7,904 nucleotides of DNA, taken from NCBI GenBank assembly GCA_900321895.1, contig ONYB01000009.1, positions 1 through 7,904 on the forward strand, given 5' to 3'. Below the pieces are notes generated by a model, which did no database searches, was not told where the DNA came from, and saw only the letters and a list, made by a program, of their open reading frames with translations. The translations under genes were made by a program, and so were the position numbers. The DNA is from an uncultured Brachyspira sp. (GTDB lineage: Bacteria > Cyanobacteriota > Vampirovibrionia > Gastranaerophilales > Gastranaerophilaceae). Of this stretch, positions 1-5,778 are shown piece by piece. How positions within the stretch are numbered: the first letter of the stretch is position 1; each line of letters begins with the position of its first letter.

Positions 1-70
1 AGAGGCAAAAAAGTTAGCTGAAACAATGGGCTATGATTTAGTATTCAGAAAACATAAAGATGAGGGGTAA
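1..70 (+). CDS. C-terminal end of an unidentified protein (5' part outside window)
   Basis: An open frame enters from the left edge, with codons in phase from base 2, and stops at TAA 68-70. About 22 residues are visible, ending ...GYDLVFRKHKDEG. The piece is charged, consistent with the end of a soluble or helical protein. The GYDLVF stretch faintly recalls the C-terminal part of OmpH/Skp-like chaperones, but 22 residues are too few to assign a family. It is treated as a real gene end because a strong intrinsic terminator follows its stop codon by about 40 nt. It converges on the aminotransferase gene. Confidence 0.55.
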   Translation, partial: EAKKLAETMGYDLVFRKHKDEG

Positions 71-109
71 GTTAACCCTTATTCAAGTCCATGTTTAAAT
101 AAGTTAAAT

Positions 110-148
110 GGTGGGGAAAGCAATCGCTTTCCCCACCTAAATTTTTTT
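110..148. terminator. Strong intrinsic terminator between convergent genes
   Basis: A perfect 12-bp stem, GGTGGGGAAAGC (110-121) against GCTTTCCCCACC (126-137), closes a 4-nt loop (AATC). On the + strand it is followed by TAAATTTTTTT (138-148), a good U-tract, so it ends the gene at the left edge. On the minus strand the same stem begins 9 nt after the aminotransferase stop codon and is followed by a weaker T-containing run (ATTTAACTTATTT). It can therefore act in both directions, better on the + strand. Confidence 0.9.
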
Positions 149-1412
149 AATATGTAAACCCGTCGGCTTTAAAACGGTCTATTACTTCTTGTAACTGTTC
201 ATCTGTTGCTACATAAGACAATCTGAACCAACCTTCGCCATGCTTTCCGAAAGCATTCCCCGGAACAAGAACTACGCCCGATTTTTCAAGAACATCTTCA
301 CAAAATTCAAATGCAGACGTATATTTTCTTGGAATTGGCAACCAAAGATAGAAAGTTGTGTGCGGAACTGAGCTTTCATCAATGTGCCAACCAAGCTCCT
401 TAAACCCTTTTACCATTATTTCTTGTTTATGCTTATAGTTAAGATTGCCCTGTTTGATATATTCTTCGGCATCCTCAGTATTAATATATTCTGCACACGC
501 TTTTTGAAGTGCCTTGAAAATACCGTTGTCGAGAGTTGATTTACCTTTGCCGAAACGCTGAACTACACCGCTATTTCCACAGATCCAACCTAATCTCCAA
601 CCTGTAATTGCATAAGGTTTTGAAAGGCTGTAAAATTCAACGCCGATATCTTTTGCCCCTTCAAATTCAAAAATACTGAACGGTTTTTCTTTTTCATCAA
701 AATACAAATCGCAATATGCAGCATCCGAAATCAACAAAATTTCGTGCTTTTTACAAAAATCGATTACAGATTTTACATATTCACGAGTTGCCCCGTATCC
801 GAGCGGATTGTTAGGGTAGTTCATCAACAAAGCCTTCACTTTGTTCGGATTAAAGCCTTTGTTGATTAAATTCTCCCAAACCTTGTCCAAATCAGGCATG
901 TAGTTATTTTCTTTTGTCAACGGAACAGGGAAGCCGTAACCGCCCGAACATTTTATAAATTGCCAATAAGAAGCATAACAAGGATCCGGAACTAAAATAA
1001 TATCTTTTTCCTTCTCGTCCTCCTGTTGAGTAATCATAAATCTCAAAAGGTTTGCAATACCTTCTTTTGAGCCCAAAAGAGAAAAAATTTCCGTATCTGG
1101 ATTAAGTTCAACACCAAAACGATTTTTCATTCGTTGAGCAACAGCTTTTCTAAAATATGCTTCCCCTTTCGGGATAGAGTATGCATGAATTGAACTGCCT
1201 TCATCCAAAATTTTTTTCAAACCGTCAATCAGTTTTTTAGGCGGAATTGATGTTGGAGCACCCATAGATAACGAAATCGGAGCTCGATTTCTCGCAACAA
1301 GTTCTTCTCTCAGCTGTTCAGTTTTTTCCTTCAATCTGAACATAATATATGTATCCAAAGTCATTACATCTTTGTTAAACAATTTCTTTACAAAGTCTTC
1401 TTCTGTAAACAT
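147..1412 (-). CDS. dapL: PLP-dependent class I/II aminotransferase, probable LL-diaminopimelate aminotransferase (DapL2-like)
   Basis: 421 aa, probably cytoplasmic. The best start is ATG at 1412, preceded by AAGGAAGGA with 7-nt spacing; an in-frame ATG at 1448 overlaps mlaF and lacks a ribosome binding site. Fold-type I features are clear: GSKEGIANL near residue 114, PDPCYASYW near 142, NYPNNPLG with the PLP-contacting Asn near 202, SDAAY with Asp 230 and Tyr 233, the Schiff-base Lys 265 in SLSKPYAITGWRLGW, and the substrate carboxylate Arg 397 in WFRLSY. The surroundings of the lysine, KSTLDNGIF and PGNAFGKHGEGWFR match what I know of the second DapL class (methanogen/Desulfovibrio type). 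Such enzymes form LL-diaminopimelate from tetrahydrodipicolinate and glutamate, feeding lysine and peptidoglycan. It is the last gene of an operon with mlaE and mlaF, 28 nt behind mlaF. The aminotransferase class is certain; the substrate is inferred, and alanine- or aspartate-type activity is the alternative. Confidence 0.88.
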   Translation of the reverse strand: MFTEEDFVKKLFNKDVMTLDTYIMFRLKEKTEQLREELVARNRAPISLSMGAPTSIPPKKLIDGLKKILDEGSSIHAYSIPKGEAYFRKAVAQRMKNRFGVELNPDTEIFSLLGSKEGIANLLRFMITQQEDEKEKDIILVPDPCYASYWQFIKCSGGYGFPVPLTKENNYMPDLDKVWENLINKGFNPNKVKALLMNYPNNPLGYGATREYVKSVIDFCKKHEILLISDAAYCDLYFDEKEKPFSIFEFEGAKDIGVEFYSLSKPYAITGWRLGWICGNSGVVQRFGKGKSTLDNGIFKALQKACAEYINTEDAEEYIKQGNLNYKHKQEIMVKGFKELGWHIDESSVPHTTFYLWLPIPRKYTSAFEFCEDVLEKSGVVLVPGNAFGKHGEGWFRLSYVATDEQLQEVIDRFKADGFTY

Positions 1413-1440
1413 AATTTTATCCTTCCTTATATTCTTATCT

Positions 1441-2160
1441 TTAAGCAATCATTTTCATCGGGCCATCGAGAGATGCCGTGACAAACTGTTTTGTGTACGG
1501 GTTGTCTTGACGAAGCATTTCCTCCGGAGTTCCGTTAAACACTATTCTTCCGCCGTAAAGCATTATAACTTTGTTAGCGGTTCTTGTAATCGTTGACATC
1601 TGGTGGGTTACGACGATTGAGGCAGCGTTAGTTTCTTCTTTCAGTCGTACAATATAATCCTCAATCAGGGTAGATGAAATCGGGTCAAGCCCTGCAGTCG
1701 GTTCATCATACAAAATCGTATTAGGTTCTGTTACTATTGCACGAGCAAAGCTTACACGTTTCTGCATACCGCCCGAAAGCTCAGACGGAAATTTGTATTC
1801 AATCCCTTTTAAGCCGACAAGTTCCAATTTCTTTGAAACGATTTCACGCAATTCCTTTTCACTGTATTTGTTACGTAACTCCTTACGTTCTCTAAGTGCA
1901 AACGAAATATTGTCCGCAACATTCAGGGAATCAAACAGTGCCGAGTATTGAAAAACCATTGCGATATCACCTTTTGACGTGATAATTTCACCACCGTCTT
2001 TTTCGGTAAGTCCACAAATCATCTTTAAAATCGTGCTTTTACCCGAACCGCTAAACCCTACAATAGCCAGCGTTTCCCCGTTCTCGACATTAAACGAAAC
2101 ATTGTCGATAACCCTTTTATCATCATATATTTTCACAAGATTTTTAACTTCAATACTCAT
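1441..2160 (-). CDS. mlaF: ABC transporter ATPase, MlaF type (phospholipid/MCE transport)
   Basis: 239 aa cytoplasmic ATPase that should pair with MlaE to drive lipid movement between inner and outer membranes. All ABC motifs are intact: Walker A GFSGSGKST (residues 35-43), Q-loop Gln 71 in FQYSALFDSL, signature LSGGMQKR (128-135), Walker B ILYDEP ending in catalytic Glu 153, D-loop GLDP, and switch His 186 in VVTHQ. The FQ.SALFDSL Q-loop and the DGP near the C-terminus are typical of the MlaF subgroup rather than of general importers. The start at 2160 is preferred over the in-frame ATG at 2199 because AAGGAT lies 7 nt upstream and the longer form would overlap mlaE. It sits 16 nt after mlaE and 28 nt before the aminotransferase, so it is the middle gene of the operon. 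Confidence 0.93.
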   Translation of the reverse strand: MSIEVKNLVKIYDDKRVIDNVSFNVENGETLAIVGFSGSGKSTILKMICGLTEKDGGEIITSKGDIAMVFQYSALFDSLNVADNISFALRERKELRNKYSEKELREIVSKKLELVGLKGIEYKFPSELSGGMQKRVSFARAIVTEPNTILYDEPTAGLDPISSTLIEDYIVRLKEETNAASIVVTHQMSTITRTANKVIMLYGGRIVFNGTPEEMLRQDNPYTKQFVTASLDGPMKMIA

Positions 2161-2176
2161 AAACTTATCCTTATAA

Positions 2177-2986
2177 TTAAAAGAAAAACGCAATAGCAAA
2201 AAGCATATCCCAAATTACCATTGCAACTATTGACCAAACAACAGCCTTTGTCGTCGCAAGCCCGACACCTTTAGCACCGCCAGATGCCGTGTAACCGCAA
2301 GAACAACTGATAAGTGCGATAGTTCCGCCAAAACAAACTGCTTTTAAAATACAAACCGTCAAATCTTTCATATAAATACCGAACCACACCGAATCAAAAT
2401 ATGCACGATAGCCCAAATCCGTTGTCAAATCAGTCGTTACAGCACCTGCAAGCACACCGATAACTGACGCCACCACAACCACAAGCGGCATCATTATCAA
2501 GCCCGACAGAATTCTCGGAACAAACAAATACCTGATAGGGTCGACCTTCAAAACCTGAATAGCATCAATCTGCTCTGTAACTCTCATTGTCGCAAGTTCT
2601 GACGCAAGAGAAGAACCAATCATCGAAATTATCGCAAAGCCCGACATAATAGCCCCGACTTCACGAACAATAAGCATGGTAATCAGCAAGCCGACAAAGT
2701 TTCCGCCTCCCTGCTTAACCATTTCCGGAGCGACTTGAGAGGCAACAATAATTGAAGTCATACTGACAATCGAAAGCGTAATCGGAAGCGAGCTTATCCC
2801 GAACCTTGCACACTGTTCAATCAATTCTTTGCGATGAACCCTAAAAGTCAAAATATACCGCAAAGTTGCAAACCCGTAAATAATAATACTGCCTAGAGTA
2901 TCCATAAAATCCACGAGATTTCGGACACAAGTTCTGTATATCTTATAAGTTGCGGATTGTTTTAAGTATATTTTGAGGTTTCCCAT
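2177..2986 (-). CDS. mlaE: MlaE-family ABC transporter permease
   Basis: 269 aa inner-membrane permease of the MlaE (DUF140) family, partner of MlaF in retrograde or anterograde phospholipid transport. The family core is clear: IVREVGAIMSGFA (106-118), then SELATMRVTEQIDAI (129-143), VLKVDPIRYLFVPR (145-158) and a C-terminal ATTKAVVWS segment (244-252). About five hydrophobic segments lie near 66-86, 97-122, 158-181, 207-227 and 247-269. ATG 2986 has AGGA touching it with no spacer, and a TATAAT box ends 6 nt upstream, so a leaderless transcript is likely. The alternative is Met 28 (ATG at 2905), which aligns better with the E. coli MlaE N-terminus but has only a weak GTGGA upstream. It is the first gene of the mlaE-mlaF-aminotransferase operon. 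No MCE (MlaD) gene is in the window. Confidence 0.9.
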   Translation of the reverse strand: MGNLKIYLKQSATYKIYRTCVRNLVDFMDTLGSIIIYGFATLRYILTFRVHRKELIEQCARFGISSLPITLSIVSMTSIIVASQVAPEMVKQGGGNFVGLLITMLIVREVGAIMSGFAIISMIGSSLASELATMRVTEQIDAIQVLKVDPIRYLFVPRILSGLIMMPLVVVVASVIGVLAGAVTTDLTTDLGYRAYFDSVWFGIYMKDLTVCILKAVCFGGTIALISCSCGYTASGGAKGVGLATTKAVVWSIVAMVIWDMLFAIAFFF

Positions 2987-2992
2987 TCCTAA

Positions 2993-3021
2993 ATTATACT
3001 ACAAAAACAAAAAAGGTTCAC
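2993..3021 (-). promoter_or_regulatory. Probable promoter of the mlaE operon, overlapping the ycf23 terminator
   Basis: On the minus strand a perfect TATAAT occupies 2998-2993. Seventeen bases upstream is GTGAAC (3021-3016), a poor -35 (three matches to TTGACA) that lies inside the 3' arm of the terminator hairpin. Transcription is expected to start 7 nt after the -10 box, which is 2986, the A of the mlaE ATG. The -10 assignment is good; the -35 is weak. Confidence 0.6.
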
Positions 3022-3040
3022 GACCTTCACCGTGAACCTT
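3002..3040 (-). terminator. Intrinsic terminator of ycf23
   Basis: On the minus strand a perfect 10-bp stem AAGGTTCACG / CGTGAACCTT (3040-3031 with 3022-3013) encloses an 8-nt loop and is followed by TTTTGTTTTTG. It begins about 20 nt after the ycf23 TAG stop. It separates ycf23 from the mlaE operon, which lies on the same strand. Confidence 0.9.
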
Positions 3041-3059
3041 CTTCATATAAGTTTATTTA

Positions 3060-3812
3060 CTAAACCAAAGCAGCGATTTTTTCTGCATTTCTGTTAGCAA
3101 TTTCAACAAGTTGTTTTGCAGTTGCAACCATTGACAAGTCTGATGTCATTTTGTTGATGCAAGAACCGCAACCGATTGCACTTGCACCTGCTGCGAATGC
3201 GAAAGGTGCTGTTGTAGGGTTGATACCTGTTGCTGTCATAATAGGCATTTCAACGTTTCTTGAAAGTTCTACGGTATTTGAAAGTGTCAATTCTGCTCTT
3301 TCCATCAAACCACGAACGCCGTCAGCTTGTTCTTTTGAGAAGTGACCTTCTGTTTGAATTAAGTCAACGTGCATAGTTTCCAATTCTCTAGCCATTTCGA
3401 TTTGATCTGCGATTGAAATTTCCCCTGGGATTGTAACTGAGAAGAATACGTCTTCGCCAACAAGGTTGATAGTTCTTTTTACAAGTGCAAGAACTTCATC
3501 TTTTGAGAAAGATGTACCGTTTTTGTACAATACGTCGAAGTTTCCGAGTTCGATAGCGTCAGCACCGAGTTCAACGGCTCTTGCAAGTTCTTCAGGAATA
3601 ATTGAAGATACGAACAAAGGAAGTTCTGTCATTGATCTGATTTCTTTAACGATTTCAGCGTCAGCACAGATATCAACTGCACTTGCACCTGCCATTTCAG
3701 CAGATTTAACTACTTTCTTAATATTTTCGATATCAAAATTATCAATACCTGCGATAATTTTGACAGCTTTTTTTGCTTCTAAGTCCTTTTTGAATGATTC
3801 AATTCTGCTCAT
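3060..3812 (-). CDS. ycf23: Ycf23/DUF561 family TIM-barrel protein
   Basis: 250 aa soluble protein. The start at ATG 3812 is set by AAGGAG with 6-nt spacing; the frame is open to 3929, but that extension would run through the promoter. Conserved blocks: KIIAGIDNFD (17-27), VKSAEMAGASAVDICAD (35-51), IELGNFDVLY (87-96), VTIPGEIS (126-133), DLIQTEGH (150-157) and TGINPTTAPFAFAAGASAIG (195-214) followed by CGSCIN. The repeating strand-helix pattern and the Gly-rich C-terminal loop fit a (beta/alpha)8 barrel with a phosphate-binding end, as in NMN/thiamine-phosphate type barrels. The NFD and QTEG motifs are those I associate with Ycf23 of cyanobacteria and red-algal plastids. The biochemical function of the family is not known to me, so none is given. 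It appears monocistronic, with its own promoter and terminator. The CGSC pair (214-217) near the phosphate loop could be reactive or metal-binding; that is speculation. Confidence 0.87.
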   Translation of the reverse strand: MSRIESFKKDLEAKKAVKIIAGIDNFDIENIKKVVKSAEMAGASAVDICADAEIVKEIRSMTELPLFVSSIIPEELARAVELGADAIELGNFDVLYKNGTSFSKDEVLALVKRTINLVGEDVFFSVTIPGEISIADQIEMARELETMHVDLIQTEGHFSKEQADGVRGLMERAELTLSNTVELSRNVEMPIMTATGINPTTAPFAFAAGASAIGCGSCINKMTSDLSMVATAKQLVEIANRNAEKIAALV

Positions 3813-3854
3813 TTCGTTCTCCTTTTGATTATGTAAAAACTTTTTGTTTCCTGC

Positions 3855-3883
3855 ATTATACATTAAAATTTTAATAATTTCAA
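3855..3883 (-). promoter_or_regulatory. Sigma70-type promoter of ycf23
   Basis: On the minus strand TTGAAA (3883-3878) and TATAAT (3860-3855) are separated by exactly 17 nt. The predicted start near 3848 gives a leader of about 36 nt ending in AAGGAG. This is the closest match to consensus in the window. Confidence 0.8.
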
Positions 3884-3922
3884 TAACTAACCCCGTATTT
3901 TTATACCTAACGAATGAAATAA

Positions 3923-3952
3923 ATGACAAAAACCCAATAATAGTAGTATAAA
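3923..3952 (+). promoter_or_regulatory. Probable promoter of the HtrA-like protease gene
   Basis: ATGACA (3923-3928, five of six to TTGACA), an 18-nt spacer and TATAAA (3947-3952, five of six). The predicted start near 3959 is only 4 nt before the ATG, which would exclude the AAAGGA (3950-3955) from the mRNA. Either the transcript is nearly leaderless or an upstream promoter is also used. It is divergent from the ycf23 promoter, with no overlap of the core elements. Confidence 0.5.
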
Positions 3953-3962
3953 GGAAATTTTT

Positions 3963-4646
3963 ATGAATTGGAGAAAAACACTTGTAATACCGTTAATAGT
4001 CACTTCATGCCTCGCTTTTGCAACACCTGCGATAAGCGTAAATTACGACAGGGACGAACAAATTAATATTACGGTTTATGAAACGATAAATCCCGCAATC
4101 GTTGCGATAGAGGCACAAATCGACAACGGCGTTTCTGCGGGAACGGGCTGTATTGTGAGCTCTGACGGGCTAATTTTGACAGGCTCACACGTAATCGACG
4201 GCGGTCACGATATCGAGGTCACAACCCACAACGGACAGGTCTACAAGGCAGAAATCGTTTCAAAAATGGGTAAAAATAAAGATTTGGCACTTATAAAAAT
4301 TTCGCCAAAAAAGCCTCTGCAAACGATAAAATTCGGGGATTCTTCGACCTGTAAAGTCGGGCAAAAAGTTCTTGCAATCGGCAATCCGTTCGGGTTTTCG
4401 GGAACATTGACCCAAGGAATAATTTCTCGAATAGACCATACAAAAAACAAAATCCAAACAGACGCAGCAATAAACCCCGGTTGCTCGGGCGGGCCATTGC
4501 TTAATTCATCAGGTGAAGTCATCGGGATAAACCAATCAATCTACAATCCTGACAACAACATCTCAAATATCGGTATCGGCTTCGCAATCCCGATTAATGA
4601 TGCAAAAAAATTCATCCAGCTAAGCAGGTTGAGTAAGAAGGGATAG
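3963..4646 (+). CDS. Exported trypsin-like serine protease, HtrA/DegP-type catalytic domain without PDZ
   Basis: 227 aa. The N-terminus is an export signal: MNWRK, then a hydrophobic stretch to about residue 24. It could be cut by signal peptidase I after an A-x-A near 20-23. VTSC (13-16) also fits a lipobox with Cys 16, so a lipoprotein is possible. The S1C catalytic domain is complete: GTGCIVSSDGLILT (60-73), His 76 in TGSHVI, Asp 107 in NKDLALIKI, oxyanion and nucleophile Ser 175 in NPGCSGGPL, and the closing GIGFAIPINDAKKF (204-217). The usual Asn before the nucleophile is replaced by Cys 174. The protein ends 10 residues later, exactly where DegP/HtrA proteins enter the first PDZ domain, so it is a protease-only form. 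AAAGGA lies 7 nt before the ATG. It probably degrades or processes envelope proteins in the periplasm. It stands alone, divergent from ycf23. Catalytic competence is inferred from the intact triad. Confidence 0.9.
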   Translation: MNWRKTLVIPLIVTSCLAFATPAISVNYDRDEQINITVYETINPAIVAIEAQIDNGVSAGTGCIVSSDGLILTGSHVIDGGHDIEVTTHNGQVYKAEIVSKMGKNKDLALIKISPKKPLQTIKFGDSSTCKVGQKVLAIGNPFGFSGTLTQGIISRIDHTKNKIQTDAAINPGCSGGPLLNSSGEVIGINQSIYNPDNNISNIGIGFAIPINDAKKFIQLSRLSKKG

Positions 4647-4703
4647 GACGATAAGCATGCTACTATAATGCAACCCTCACGTCGCTTCTCACCCCAATGT
4701 GAC
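4628..4703. repeat. Candidate dispersed intergenic repeat (GC-rich patch)
   Basis: From the last codons of the protease to about 4703 the DNA is visibly richer in GC than the following stretch (4704-4826), which is nearly all A/T. It contains CTCAC twice, 12 nt apart (4676-4680 and 4688-4692), in a C-rich run. On the minus strand it reads GGGGTGAG...GTGAGGG, a pattern resembling dispersed intergenic repeats of other bacteria. Only one copy is in the window, so repetition is not shown. A TATAAT at 4664-4669 lies within it without a recognisable -35. Confidence 0.25.
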
Positions 4704-4781
4704 ATTAATATTGACTGATCGGACAAAATTAATAAAAAAAAATAATTAAAAGTAACGCACTTCTTTTTCATGTGTTAAAAA

Positions 4782-4810
4782 TTAAAATTTTTCCATTTTC
4801 GTGTTATTAT
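4782..4810 (+). promoter_or_regulatory. Probable promoter of the putative metal exporter gene
   Basis: TTAAAA (4782-4787, four of six), a 17-nt spacer and TATTAT (4805-4810) with an extended -10 TG at 4802-4803. The predicted start near 4817 leaves a leader of about 10 nt containing GAGG (4819-4822), 4 nt from the ATG. No room remains for a riboswitch downstream of this promoter. Confidence 0.55.
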
Positions 4811-4826
4811 AGTTTTGTGAGGTTTT

Positions 4827-5777
4827 ATGTTTATAGAGCTGGTTAAAAATATTAATAGTTTTAACTCTTTGATTTTAGGTTGGTCTGACAAATATATTGA
4901 AATGCTTCCTATAGCGGATTTTTTGAAGGATGCGATTATCGACAGTGTTAATCTTGTACCGTTTTTGTTTGTTATCTTTTTCTTGATTGAGCTTGTAGAA
5001 CTTTATTTTTCGCATAATTTACGTCATGTTCCGCAAGAGGCAAAACTTGCAGGGCCGTTTTTGGGGGCATTGACGGCACTTGTGCCACAATGCGGGTTTT
5101 CAGTTATTGCAAGTACTCTTTATATTAAGAATTTAATTACTTGCGGAACATTAATTGCGGTGTATATTTCAACTTCTGATGAGGCAATTCCGGTTTTGCT
5201 TGCTCATCCTGAAATGTTGCCCTCAATTTTGCCGATATTGGGGGTGAAATTTTTACTGGCTATTGTGACGGGTTATTCGGTAGATTTTATTTGCAAGCCG
5301 TTTAAGCAAGAACCGATTGAGAATTCGTATGTTGAGATTGAAGAACACGGTTGTTGTCACCATGAAATTTCTAATGATAGGTTTAAAAAACGTACTCTCA
5401 TTTTACACCCGCTAAAGCACACTTTGAGTATTTTTGCGTTTATTCTTGCTGTGTCGATTGTTCTTAATTGGATTTTGATGTTATCCGAAGGACATTTGCA
5501 ACAGGTATTTTTGTATAATTCACCTTTGCAACCGATACTTTCTGCGATAATAGGACTTATTCCGAATTGTGCGGTGTCCGTTCTTATTACGATGCTGTAT
5601 GTTGAGCATGCAATCAGCTTCGGTTCGGTAATTGCTGGGCTGTCTACGGGTGCAGGATTAGGTTTGATTATTTTGTTGAAGAAAAATTCTTCTGCCAAAG
5701 ATACTGCAAAAATCATTTTGATTTTGCTTTGTGTAAGTATGTTTGCAGGCATGGTTTTGCAGTGGTTGCATCCATAA
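4827..5777 (+). CDS. Putative 10TM heavy-metal/manganese exporter (ArsP_2/DUF2899-like permease)
   Basis: 316 aa polytopic inner-membrane protein. It is built of two homologous halves. Residues 77-125 (PFLGALTALVPQCGFS, then a TLYIKNLITCGTLIA helix) realign with 236-284 (PILSAIIGLIPNCAVS, then MLYVEHAISFGSVIA). Each half carries an intramembrane Pro-(Gln/Asn)-Cys turn (87-89 and 246-248) that likely lines the transport site. Between the halves is a cytosolic-looking loop EEHGCCHHE (172-180), a compact Cys/His metal-binding candidate. The fold and the PQC/PNC motifs match the family annotated as 10TM heavy-metal exporter or putative manganese transporter, related to the ArsP/YraQ permeases. 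Transported ion and direction are inferred. GTGAGG is 4 nt before the ATG. The gene appears monocistronic and converges on the HTH gene with one base between the stop codons, with no terminator visible between them. Confidence 0.8.
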   Translation: MFIELVKNINSFNSLILGWSDKYIEMLPIADFLKDAIIDSVNLVPFLFVIFFLIELVELYFSHNLRHVPQEAKLAGPFLGALTALVPQCGFSVIASTLYIKNLITCGTLIAVYISTSDEAIPVLLAHPEMLPSILPILGVKFLLAIVTGYSVDFICKPFKQEPIENSYVEIEEHGCCHHEISNDRFKKRTLILHPLKHTLSIFAFILAVSIVLNWILMLSEGHLQQVFLYNSPLQPILSAIIGLIPNCAVSVLITMLYVEHAISFGSVIAGLSTGAGLGLIILLKKNSSAKDTAKIILILLCVSMFAGMVLQWLHP

Positions 5778-5778
5778 T

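Noticed and set aside
1372..1596. Plus-strand 74-codon frame across the mlaF/aminotransferase junction
   Set aside because: It lies opposite well-conserved mlaF sequence and has no start signals.
3466..3828. Plus-strand 120-codon frame opposite ycf23
   Set aside because: Serine/alanine-rich low-complexity translation typical of the antisense of a conserved gene; ycf23 on the other strand has family motifs, promoter and terminator.
4241..4522. Minus-strand open frames within the protease gene (including 4260-4457 and 4291-4497)
   Set aside because: They lie opposite the intact S1C catalytic domain, have no ribosome binding sites and encode no recognisable domain; they are shadows of the protease.
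4664..4669. TATAAT after the protease gene as a distal promoter for the exporter
   Set aside because: No -35 at 16-18 nt and no extended -10; the box at 4805-4810 is better placed.
4541..4771. 76-codon minus-strand frame covering the protease 3' end and the GC-rich patch
   Set aside because: It has no ribosome binding site and half of it overlaps conserved protease sequence. It is more likely a spurious frame across a repeat-like patch.
4647..4826. A manganese (yybP-ykoY) riboswitch upstream of the exporter
   Set aside because: I looked for the conserved loop motifs and hairpin framework on the + strand and found none, and the likely promoter leaves only about a 10-nt leader.
5357..5752. 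Minus-strand 131-codon frame opposite the metal exporter
   Set aside because: The + strand frame shows clear internal duplication and membrane topology; the antisense frame has no recognisable domain or start signal.
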